From NCBI GenBank assembly GCA_030710605.1, contig CP092870.1, forward strand, positions 91,193,042 to 91,257,041: DNA of 64,000 nt. The letters are read 5' to 3'. The notes under the pieces were generated by a model, which had not been told where the DNA came from, did not search any database, and saw only the letters and a list, made by a program, of their open reading frames with translations. This document shows positions 63,701-64,000 of this stretch, one piece after another; position 1 is the first letter of the stretch, and each line of letters begins with the position of its first letter. Position numbers and translations under genes: made by a program. This DNA comes from Cordylochernes scorpioides (Eukaryota; Arthropoda; Arachnida; Pseudoscorpiones; Chernetidae).

Positions 63701-63803
63701 CATATAAACAGACATAATTTCTCTTATTATGTGTATCTTTCAAATGTTTATTTATAAATTTACTAACTATGGTATGTTTTGTGTGCTGCAGAGCAAACGA
63801 TAA
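33645..63803 (+). CDS. Astacin-family (M12A) secreted zinc metallopeptidase with ShK domain, 11 coding segments
   Basis: Join 33645-33728, 35389-35434, 35496-35543, 37905-37993, 48373-48448, 51785-51908, 54142-54317, 56603-56781, 58942-59269, 61775-61890, 63792-63803; all introns are GT-AG and phases agree, giving 425 residues. Signal peptide about 1-21; propeptide with FEGD (Asp81, zinc-blocking switch); catalytic domain from about 92; zinc site HEMMHAVGFFH (His184, Glu185, His188, His194); Met-turn SIMHY (239-243, with the Tyr ligand); Cys134/286 and 157/176 fit the two canonical astacin disulfides. A Pro/Gly linker with seven PTGRP copies leads to a six-Cys ShK domain (385-419). It cleaves extracellular proteins; substrate unknown. 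Similar enzymes act in hatching, digestion or matrix processing. The last tiny exon is the least certain part. Confidence 0.88.
34010..34187. mobile_element. M1 MITE, reverse orientation, left end lost
   Basis: Contains GACAGAGGCAATTTTGTTCA, CTTGGTTATCTCGTGTG and the TIR TTAAGTTTTATTCATGAGTT. Lies in astacin intron 1. Confidence 0.65.
34195..34345. mobile_element. TIR MITE (family P1)
   Basis: Ends CTAAAACCTCGCTAAAATGA and the complement of TTCGCTATAGAGGGGTTTTA; the interior TATGGCTATAGTGAACCA matches 7953-8119 in reverse. In intron 1. Confidence 0.55.
34600..34675 (-). repeat. tRNA-like SINE head
   Basis: Minus strand: GTCGATGGACAAGTGGGTAA (A-box-like) and CCGGGATTGAATCCCGCG (B-box stem-loop). 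A relic of the same head (CCCTCGATTCCCGACCATCC) is at about 23180-23215. No clean cloverleaf or anticodon arm, so this is a tRNA-derived repeat, not a tRNA gene. Confidence 0.5.
34855..35275 (+). repeat. Family H1 repeat interrupted by a MITE
   Basis: H1 sequence runs from TGTTTCATGATTTTTCAGAA to TTGGCTAATTCTAGAA (about 35010) and resumes at TTATTCCGACAGATGGCGCA (35205) to the GATGCCTTTTTT end. A P3 MITE (about 35025-35203) sits between. The hammerhead copy at 34935-34964 has CTGATGA and GAAACGCGTA but its helix I arms no longer match well. Confidence 0.65.
35025..35203. mobile_element. TIR MITE (family P3) nested in H1
   Basis: Right end GGCGCTATAGACAGGTTTAA then CTGTA, left end AAACCTGTCTATAGCCTCCC. 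Other P3 copies: 37430-37592, 37746-37835 and 54455-54563. TIR is pogo-like. Confidence 0.65.
35389..35434 (+). CDS. Astacin exon 2: propeptide
   Basis: A 46-bp exon, ISVKGYNLSSEEIEL plus one base. The acceptor TGTTTTAG and donor CTTG|GTAAGT are good. The next intron is only 61 bp, the smallest in the gene. Confidence 0.75.
35496..35543 (+). CDS. Astacin exon 3: propeptide
   Basis: A 48-bp exon encoding acidic DEPLNENDYYLAGMLD and one base. Acceptor GGATTTAG, donor ATC|GTAAGT. Phase 1 at both ends. Confidence 0.75.
35911..36329 (+). mobile_element. Hammerhead-bearing repeat (family Z) with fold-back left part
   Basis: 35911-36044 is a near-perfect palindrome (ATGGAAAATTTGCCGGGAGG; GAAGCAATGGTCGCCTCTCC, centred near 35982). 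The element continues through AATAGATTTGGCCCAGCCAC, the hammerhead at 36141-36195, CCAAAGTTGGTGTTGTGGCT and ends at CGGGAGAGGCGACCATTGCT, which repeats the left part. A second partial copy is at 58690-58922. No protein coding. Confidence 0.7.
36141..36195 (+). ncRNA. Candidate hammerhead ribozyme (family Z), best in window
   Basis: Helix I 5' side GTCC-gcc-CTAGA, core CTGACGA (36153-36159), helix II GGGC-CATTA-GCCC, core GAAAC (36173-36177), helix III ACC-AT-GGT, cleavage triplet GTC ending at 36184, helix I 3' side TCTAG-gt-GGAC. Every invariant core base is present and helices I, II and III all pair, with an internal loop in helix I where natural hammerheads hold tertiary contacts. Type I topology. 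Activity inferred. Confidence 0.75.
36481..36669. repeat. Fold-back element
   Basis: Near-perfect arms (TCATGAGAAATATATTTAAT; TTACAAAGGAATCCTTCAAG; ACAGAGAGAAAATAGAGGTA) with centre AGCCCGGGT. In intron 3. Arms of about 85 bp would make a strong RNA hairpin. No hammerhead core seen. Confidence 0.75.
36670..37080. other. Intron sequence, nothing recognised
   Basis: Contains a purine-rich GAGAGAGAGCGAGCGAGACG stretch and an 83-codon open frame without domain signs. A higher-GC patch at 36780-36930 is of unknown origin. Confidence 0.4.
37430..37592. mobile_element. TIR MITE (family P3)
   Basis: ACAGTTAAACCTGTCTATAG at left and the complement of CTATAGACAGGTTTAACTGT at right; TA at both borders. 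Interior AAATACGTAGTACGATGCTA. In intron 3. Confidence 0.8.
37746..37835. mobile_element. TIR MITE (family P3), short
   Basis: ACAGTTAAACCTGTCTGTAG and CTATAGAGAGATTTAACTGT ends; interior largely deleted compared with 37430-37592. Confidence 0.75.
37905..37993 (+). CDS. Astacin exon 4: propeptide with Asp switch
   Basis: Encodes YLDPPEDPRLLEQAGLFEGD then ILQPIENY. FEGD is the conserved propeptide motif whose Asp occupies the catalytic zinc in the zymogen. Donor TAT|GTAAGT, phase 0. The following intron is 10.4 kb and filled by a satellite and a BEL/Pao element. Confidence 0.85.
38100..38470. repeat. Family H3 fold-back repeat with decayed hammerheads
   Basis: Arms facing each other contain CACTTCGGCTAGTTTCAAAG / AACTTTAACTGGCCGAAATG. 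On + at 38374-38405 CTGATGA, AGACAAAATATGTTTGTT and AAAAC correspond to the motif at 15896-15941, but GTCGAAAC has become GTTAAAAC, so it is probably dead. Confidence 0.6.
38490..41401. repeat. 151-bp satellite array, left part
   Basis: Head-to-tail units of 151 bp (TGCACAGAACTGGTTGAAAT; AGGATAGTCAACTTTTGTAT; ATGATGCAATGCAGACTGAA; TGGTCTGGAATTTTGAAGAT). Two variants alternate: A (CACAGAACTGGTTG) and B (CCCATAATAGGTTGAAATGG). Minus-strand frames of 60-117 codons are periodic artefacts. Whole array lies in astacin intron 4 and would be transcribed. Confidence 0.95.
41402..41761 (+). repeat. BEL/Pao 5' LTR
   Basis: Begins TGTTAGTGAAAGGCACGCCC, contains a GC-rich GCGCGCATGCGCGGCGGCGG stretch and ends GTGTACCGAACA. 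Nearly identical to 44438-44796. Confidence 0.92.
41788..44367 (+). CDS. BEL/Pao gag-protease fused to pol remnants
   Basis: An uninterrupted 859-codon frame from ATG 41788 (the frame is open back to 41734 in the LTR, but 41788 follows the primer-binding site). Domains: coiled N-terminus; DUF1759-like gag (LPKLELPKYGGEAREWLQFW, residues about 118-310); zinc knuckles (CVFCDEKHLSEQC, about 353; CYSCLKPGHFSKYC, about 387); aspartic protease with AMLDSGSQNSYV (about 473); RT start (LPNYKIISEKKLESTTAL, about 692); then a jump to DWRHVPGKENPADIPSRG (about 737, after RNase H), another jump over integrase to a DUF5641-like end (WPLGKVEEVLPGADGQVRVA). Two in-frame deletions removed the catalytic parts of RT, RNase H and integrase. 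Confidence 0.88.
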   Translation: MDKLKKACETKKRTLESVIAEADGELGKQEPSLEMLMSLRPKLLRCKDRFLIASDCLIEQLIKADREDEEIEDVDIVQANLFGRSEGVLQKMEQLLAKPTVDRESIVSGGNEGKSNLHRLPKLELPKYGGEAREWLQFWSAFQSVHDDDSISACVKFQYLQNCMIKGSVSEEIVSSFPNSAANYPLAISTLKERFGREDMLVEVYVRDLIAITLENAHGRNTTPFSTVYVRLSSQLRALGSLGVTTDKCAAILYPMVESALPEDLFVAWERTRHHHKPDEDGKHKSCEVLLEKLMEFLKHEVEGSERMRLARQPFSSSYPSQFNRDKPPKPKTSVATAASLVVADGKSNNAYKCVFCDEKHLSEQCCKAMSMSLEERRKIIQEKQCCYSCLKPGHFSKYCRNVVKCVICSKKHRAILCPVSKGSQKSDGIEERSKNINASVDMSNQVRCQDVLLQTIMVKIDGENKSKVVRAMLDSGSQNSYVLEQTASEVGLTMLGKKEVVHLLFGRVKSRPQQHKRYRIYISDVDSKYNCNFEVQDCSTICSAMPSAQPTEWMTELRSKGIDLDVYRSNTEIELLLGADVYAKLLTGKKIELESGPVALETKLGWTVSGKVLGNVQTTKSQSSVLSCLVRDATIQDLRRLDVISIMEPMKEKSKEELSVAALEHFNQTVKQNEDGRYSVNLPWIGEHPPLPNYKIISEKKLESTTALAGIKRDMNWSVFVAGRVKKIRQNSSITDWRHVPGKENPADIPSRGASISQLITTRWWERPVRLKKEEQFWTQSAEKESIEEVNSELRKAVVTPFNRKRKNRGRRISWPLGKVEEVLPGADGQVRVARVKTSSGVFLRPVQRLFPLETKQI
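44438..44796 (+). repeat. BEL/Pao 3' LTR
   Basis: Same as the 5' LTR except for CACTTGG for CACGTGG, CTTCCC for CTTTCC and one T fewer in AAAATTAATTT. Confidence 0.92.
44797..47304. repeat. 151-bp satellite array, right part
   Basis: Continuation of the array after the retrotransposon, with more B-type (CCCATAATAGGTTG) units. Blocks such as 45440-45823 and 45895-46278 are almost identical, showing higher-order duplication of about 455 bp (three units). Confidence 0.95.
47305..47728 (+). mobile_element. Non-autonomous Helitron-like element in the satellite
   Basis: The satellite is split between GATGTCTTAA and TAGATTATATGC, exactly between A and T. The inserted 424 bp begins TTCTATATACAGTTAC and ends with a GGGCGTTGCCCC hairpin then CGGCTAG. 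It contains a C-run and an inverted pair (AATGCATATATTAGTTAATA at 47507 and its complement at 47612). Confidence 0.7.
47729..48290. repeat. Diverged 151-bp satellite units
   Basis: Three to four older units with GCACATAATAGGTTTAAATG and an extra AATAAAGGTATTA segment. Divergence at the array edge is the usual pattern for satellites. Confidence 0.8.
48373..48448 (+). CDS. Astacin exon 5: start of mature enzyme
   Basis: MYNAIRPKERIWKDGIIPYA; the W..G.IPY motif marks the start of the astacin catalytic domain, so processing is expected near NAI. Acceptor TGTGTTTCAG, donor GCCA|GTACGT. Confidence 0.85.
48697..48828 (-). repeat. Inverted, unexpanded partner of 61975-63127
   Basis: Reverse complement of 62996-63127 at about 95% by eye (AATAAATAGATAGAAAAG; AAGAAACCGCGAAAGGATGG; AAACGGTCCATTTTGGTAAA; CAATCGAGAATATA). 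It carries only one or two copies of the minisatellite unit that is expanded at 61975-63010. In intron 5. Confidence 0.75.
48845..49085. repeat. Fold-back element (family F1)
   Basis: Arms GAGCAATCCATAAATAAATC..GGCATATATTGGATTAAAAA and the complement TTTGATCCAATATATGTC. Inner hairpin GTTGGCGTTCAGCCAAC flanked by CCTTGATAAAGG and GAAATATTGG. Confidence 0.75.
49380..50698 (-). mobile_element. Mariner transposon, full length, TA-flanked
   Basis: 1319 bp with 28-bp terminal inverted repeats (CAAGGTGCGTTCATTAATTT then CCAGGACT, and its complement) and TA target duplication (49378-49379, 50699-50700). Transposase on the minus strand is frameshifted. Confidence 0.92.
49440..50430 (-). pseudogene. 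Mariner transposase, frameshifted
   Basis: N-terminal HTH part (SRSRTFEWFSRFQKGREKGN; RRISIKDLYSETGLSVG) in one frame up to about 50127, then catalytic domain: first Asp in TGDETWVYQYDPETKRQ, second in ILHVDNVRPHTAHV, and, after another shift near 49645, LAPNDFLLYPKLKIKLKGRK with the third Asp. The D,D34D layout is that of mariner (Mos1-like). Two frameshifts make it non-functional; otherwise well preserved. Confidence 0.85.
50880..50965 (+). repeat. Dispersed CTGATGAGCCAAG repeat
   Basis: Same as 17105-17215 (AAATTGGCGAAATCGTTGGG; GTTTCACCACTGATGAGCCA; ATCGCAGTAAGGACAG). Confidence 0.5.
51320..51615 (-). mobile_element. tRNA-derived SINE
   Basis: Best copy. Minus strand: tRNA-like head with GTCGGTGGAAGGCTGGTTAA (A-box region) and GACCCGGGTTCGATTCCCGC (B box and T-arm), then the body shared with 22765-23085, ending at GTACTAGGGATAATT. 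Pol III transcription and LINE-dependent retroposition are inferred. Confidence 0.7.
51785..51908 (+). CDS. Astacin exon 6: N-terminal subdomain
   Basis: ELRAIIARATLVYSENTCIK then WVPKDEDTKNYVLITTRDRG; matches the 'I..A...I...TCI.F.P' helix and the following strand. The Cys here pairs in astacins with the Cys at the domain end. Acceptor GATGTGTAG, donor GAGG|GTAAGT. Confidence 0.85.
51945..54030. repeat. 23-bp minisatellite in astacin intron 6
   Basis: Around 90 units of TGGTCTCAACAATGGTTAAA-TGT with variants (CATTGGACAAATGTTGGTCT; AATGGACGAATGTTAGTCTC; AATGGATGAGTTAATC). The left half is dominated by TTAAATG and the right half by GACGAATG types. Higher-order blocks repeat. It fills almost the whole intron. 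Confidence 0.9.
54142..54317 (+). CDS. Astacin exon 7: zinc-binding active site
   Basis: CYSLIGMEGGLQQLNLGEGC, then VLGIALHEMMHAVGFFHEQS, then RPDRDEYVNIDWDNVREG. It contains the full HExxHxxGxxHExxRxDRDxxV signature of active astacins, with no missing ligand. Acceptor GTTTCCAG, donor GAAG|GTGAGT. Confidence 0.93.
54376..54430. repeat. M1 MITE right end
   Basis: An A-run, GACCGGCGAACTTTCCACTT and TTAAGTTTTGTCAATGAGTA; the rest is missing. Confidence 0.6.
54455..54563. mobile_element. TIR MITE (family P3)
   Basis: TAGTTAAACCTGTTTATAGC left and GCGCTATAGACAGGTTTAAC right ends. In intron 7. Confidence 0.75.
54575..54810. repeat. Fold-back element (family F1)
   Basis: Arms of about 100 bp around position 54680 (GACATATATTGGATCAAAAT; CCAATATTTCAGTTGGCTGA and their complements). 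The closest relative of 48845-49085. Confidence 0.8.
55005..55167 (+). repeat. Family H1 repeat, 5'-truncated in the hammerhead
   Basis: Begins AAAAGCCCGAAATGCGTCCG, i.e. inside helix II, keeps GAAA and the cleavage site, and continues to the GATGGCGCAAGCCATCAGCA hairpin and GGAGATGCCTTTTT end. The first core box is absent, so it cannot cleave. Confidence 0.65.
55480..55865 (+). promoter_or_regulatory. Promoter-like, possible solo LTR or captured promoter
   Basis: A GC-rich island in an AT-rich intron with CCAAT (GAACCAATCAG, 55582), a strong TATA box (CAGTATATAAAGGCCC, 55617) and an initiator-like TAGTTGTTTTCAGAGCG about 30 bp later. The stretch TGATTGGTTCC..ATCACGCCACCTG (complement) resembles CTATTGGTTGG..ATCACGCCACCTT inside the element at 47380-47415. 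I could not define LTR borders or a target duplication. Confidence 0.4.
56115..56230. repeat. Family H3 fragment, fold-back
   Basis: CTGGCCGGCGTTCATATTTC, AAATAAGACACTTTGACCAG, ATTTTCTCAACGTTTTAACA and the inverse TGATCAAAGTGTCTTATTTT. Only one helix I arm and a decayed GAAAC complement of the hammerhead remain. Confidence 0.55.
56273..56575 (-). repeat. Inverted-repeat element carrying a tRNA-like sequence
   Basis: Ends TTGTAGAACGACATTTGAAA and the complement TTTCAAATGTCGTTCTACAA bracket about 250 bp, with the tRNA-like part next to the right arm. Outside the right arm, TCGTAAGCCGCATAATATTG is also shared by other copies (about 150, 15230). Confidence 0.65.
56425..56498 (-). tRNA. tRNA-like sequence in a repeat (probably not a functional tRNA)
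   Basis: On the minus strand the 7-bp acceptor GTCCAGG/CCTGGAC pairs perfectly; TAGCCTAGTGG fits an A box; GTGGGTTCGATTCCCAT is a T-arm with B box. The anticodon arm TCTGT-CCGGTAA-GCGGA pairs only with wobbles and lacks T33, so no anticodon is assigned. A degenerate copy lies at 56987-57055. The dispersed context suggests a tRNA-derived repeat. Confidence 0.45.
56603..56781 (+). CDS. Astacin exon 8: Met-turn
   Basis: MEYNFQKMSENMIDNQDEPY then DYASIMHYQADAFAVDPNRP and TIIPLDESVTKLGGYEFTE. SIMHY is the Met-turn with the Tyr that completes the zinc sphere. Donor GAG|GTAAGT, phase 0. Confidence 0.92.
56836..57115 (-). repeat. Inverted-repeat element with decayed tRNA-like part
   Basis: Second copy of 56273-56575: TTGTAAAACGATATTTGAAA, AAAAATCGAAATTTATTTTA, CCAGGAATGGGAATAGAACC and GCCGCCTGATGCAATATTAT. 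The right arm is replaced by unrelated sequence. Confidence 0.6.
57170..57434. mobile_element. Tigger/pogo-type MITE (family P4)
   Basis: Ends ACACCCATACCTCGCTTTGC then GTC, and the complement GACGCAAAGCGAGGTATTGG. The CATACCTCG(C/T)TTT start is typical of Tigger TIRs. Internal GACGCAA words repeat several times. No transposase. Confidence 0.7.
57717..58025 (-). repeat. LINE 3'-end fragment
   Basis: AACAACAACAACAAAAGCCT then TTATTTAGGGCATTCCGCCC and ATATAGGATTCGCC parallel the start of 25255-25330. The minus-strand frame MRKNAGQRILEDDLSVNR (ends about 57840) could be an ORF2 end. 5'-truncated. Confidence 0.55.
58052..58204. repeat. Fold-back element, internally deleted relative of 1049-1326
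   Basis: Arms ATAAACACAAGGTAATAAGA..AATAGTGTGTGACGTTTCAG and complement around GTAACAACGCTGTTAC. It keeps GAAACGTCA on both strands but has lost the CTGAAGA boxes; the deletion joined the two helix II halves. Confidence 0.7.
58205..58580. repeat. P2-type MITE sequences, two partial copies
   Basis: AGAACCTCTCTCTAAAAGAC and ACAGTAGAACCTCTCTGTAA starts, with internal CATTTTTGCCAATGAAAACT similar to 26560-26600. No clear right end. Confidence 0.5.
58690..58922 (-). repeat. Family Z repeat, partial copy
   Basis: Reverse copy: GCCTCTCCCGTTAAAATAGA, CAAAGCCACAACACCAGCTT, ATCCACCTAGAGACCAT, then the left-end sequence (CCTCCCGGCAAAATTTCCAT) joined directly. The hammerhead core (CTGACGA..GAAAC) is deleted, but TGGTCTCTAGG with the cleavage triplet remains. 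Confidence 0.65.
58942..59269 (+). CDS. Astacin exon 9: domain end and PTGRP repeat linker
   Basis: TDLRKLNKLYKC closes the catalytic domain. Then seven hexapeptides of the form x-PTGRP (DNA period 18 bp, CCCACGGGCCGT) and a Pro/Tyr/Gly-rich stretch (PHPWPYPHIPLSPYPHP) form a linker of about 97 residues, likely extended and possibly glycosylated. GC content is much higher than in other exons. Donor AACG|GTAAGA. Confidence 0.85.
59310..59430 (-). repeat. LINE 3'-end fragment
   Basis: (CA)n then AAAAGCCTTTATTAAGACAC, AGGTCTTACAGAGGATTATC and AAGACGGAGAAACCCATGAA; same family as 31456-31570. Confidence 0.55.
59920..60185. repeat. Fold-back element with opposed hammerhead-like motifs
   Basis: Arms of about 120 bp around 60055. 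On the minus strand (59961-59992): CTGAAGA, AGTTTGGCAAGTTGCCACAC, GAAA, TATC. The + arm (60090-60150) has CCGAAGAAGTTTGG..CACACGAAATATCGG, so its first box is decayed. In intron 9. Confidence 0.65.
60500..60570 (+). repeat. 3' module of family H2
   Basis: TTTTGCTTCACTAGATGGCG, CTCTGCCATCTAAAAAGCAC and GGTCAGGAGATGCCTTCTTT; identical in layout to 60880-60950. Confidence 0.6.
60640..60950 (+). repeat. Family H2 repeat, near full length
   Basis: Order: TTTACGCAAATTTGGCCTTA, TTTTTGGTCGCAGTGGTTAC, hammerhead (60761-60795), GGCTTTTCTTGATTTATGAA, AGTTTATTTTTGCTCCACTA, GATGGCGCTCTGCCATC hairpin and TTCCTTCTTTATTTTT. Parallel in organisation to family H1, so H1 and H2 are sister families. Confidence 0.65.
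60761..60795 (+). ncRNA. Candidate hammerhead ribozyme (family H2)
   Basis: CTGACGA (60761-60767), helix II GCGC-CAACA-GCGC, GAAAC (60781-60785), GCGTT with cleavage triplet GTT, then CGTGG. Core is intact and helix II perfect. Helix I pairs over only about three bases (ATG against CGT, with a G-U), so activity of this copy is doubtful. Confidence 0.55.
61165..61350. repeat. Fold-back element
   Basis: Arms GAAATAATAAACAATATTAA..AAATTTTGATTTTCGCAAG (approx.) and complement. Inside on minus, TTGAAGAACAGAAAATTTGT then TCGAAAGCTTGCG resembles a hammerhead core with a changed first base. Confidence 0.6.
61775..61890 (+). CDS. Astacin exon 10: ShK domain
   Basis: CIDLYTNCTPWYWQGLCTTL then KSMMTMYCPRSCGLCDQM. 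Six cysteines in ShK spacing, with W.W..G.C and the CG.C end. Acceptor GATGATGCAG joins G|AT to give Asp. Donor ATG|GTAAGT, phase 0. ShK domains are common C-terminal additions to invertebrate astacins and usually mediate protein binding. Confidence 0.85.
61975..63010. repeat. 20/25-bp minisatellite in astacin intron 10
   Basis: About 45 units of CGCTTATTACAAGTGTATAT (20 bp) and CGCTTATCACAATACAAGTG-TATAT (25 bp), often alternating (45-bp period). The frames are open in three + strand phases (up to 399 codons), a periodicity artefact. The single-unit relative is at 48697-48828. Confidence 0.9.
63136..63246 (+). other. Possible extra coding exon of the astacin gene
   Basis: An open stretch after an ATTAGAG acceptor could continue in phase 0 with PLFSIDSQDYRAGVEDQECW, then QRVWKMCQQCRIELKP. 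Cys-rich and protein-like, but no GT donor gives the phase needed to reach SKR-stop at 63792, and an M1 MITE begins at about 63249. It may be a decayed exon or chance. Confidence 0.25.
63249..63436. mobile_element. M1 MITE, left TIR lost
   Basis: AGTTGTACC, CAACATGTATATCGTGACAA, AACCAAGTGTGAACAGCCTC and right end CCTTAAATTTTATCAATGAGTA. It starts directly after the possible exon at 63136-63246. Confidence 0.65.
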
Positions 63804-63910
63804 TGTACACACCAAGTCAATTGTCTAATTTATTTATTTATTTTTGACCATTTACCTCCACCCACCTCGTCTTCATGTTTGTGGCAATAAATATTCTTCT
63901 TTTAAAATGA
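63792..63910 (+). CDS. Astacin exon 11: last codons and 3'UTR
   Basis: After acceptor GTGCTGCAG the phase-0 frame reads AGC AAA CGA TAA (Ser-Lys-Arg-stop). AATAAA lies at 63886-63891, about 83 bp after the stop, in a reasonable position for the gene's polyadenylation signal. Confidence 0.5.
63886..63891 (+). terminator. Polyadenylation signal AATAAA
   Basis: Canonical hexamer in GTGGCAATAAATATTC, followed by T-rich sequence; the first suitable signal after the predicted stop codon. Confidence 0.5.
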
Positions 63911-64000
63911 TTCGTGTGTTTACTTGTTTCTCATCATACCCTTGGTGGATCCTTAACTTGTCACCACAGAATATGGGATCCAATAATGAGTTGGTAGAGT

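Overview
This is eukaryotic nuclear DNA from an AT-rich, very repeat-dense genome. GT-AG introns, a TATA-type U6 snRNA locus, non-LTR and BEL/Pao retrotransposons, mariner and Helitron elements and an astacin-ShK protease all point to an invertebrate animal. From memory only, the Tc1/mariner transposase fragment at 19.9-21.0 kb resembles copies common in copepods such as sea lice, so a crustacean is my tentative guess; nothing in the window proves it.

The one recognisable host protein gene is on the + strand from 33.6 kb to 63.9 kb. It encodes a secreted astacin (M12A) metallopeptidase: signal peptide, propeptide with an FEGD aspartate switch, a complete HExxHxxGxxH zinc site and SxMHY Met-turn, a Pro/Gly-rich PTGRP-repeat linker, and a C-terminal six-cysteine ShK domain. 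I reconstructed 11 coding segments whose splice phases all agree and give 425 codons, a TAA stop and a downstream AATAAA. Ten introns, some of only 61 bp and one of 10.4 kb, are packed with transposons and satellites.

The left 33 kb holds no host protein gene that I can support. It contains tandem arrays (a 66-bp satellite made from U6 snRNA at 6.1-7.2 kb, a 59-bp satellite at 9.7-12.4 kb, a 42-bp satellite at 12.6-14.2 kb, a GC-rich 30-bp-based array at 18.7-19.3 kb), three near-complete U6 genes with shared upstream promoter sequence (23.3, 26.9 and 30.3 kb), LINE pieces (3.0, 16.5, 25.5, 27.1-29.6 and 32.0-33.4 kb), a broken Tc1/mariner transposon, tRNA-derived SINEs, a Helitron-like element and many TIR MITEs.

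Inside the astacin introns are a 151-bp satellite (38.5-48.3 kb) hit by a young, internally deleted BEL/Pao element with a 5-bp target duplication and by a Helitron-like element; a complete mariner (49.4-50.7 kb) inside a palindromic repeat; and further minisatellites at 52-54 kb and 62-63 kb.

The most interesting signal is a scatter of hammerhead-ribozyme motifs (CTGANGA, helix II hairpin, GAAAC, cleavage triplet, matching helix I arms) in several unrelated-looking short repeat families, including fold-back elements that carry one motif per arm. The best examples are at 36141-36195 (+), 15896-15941 (-), 16116-16157 (+) and 60761-60795 (+). They suggest that self-cleaving RNA (Penelope-like or retrozyme-type retroelements) seeded much of the repeat content. 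The second is a satellite derived from the catalytic core of U6 snRNA.
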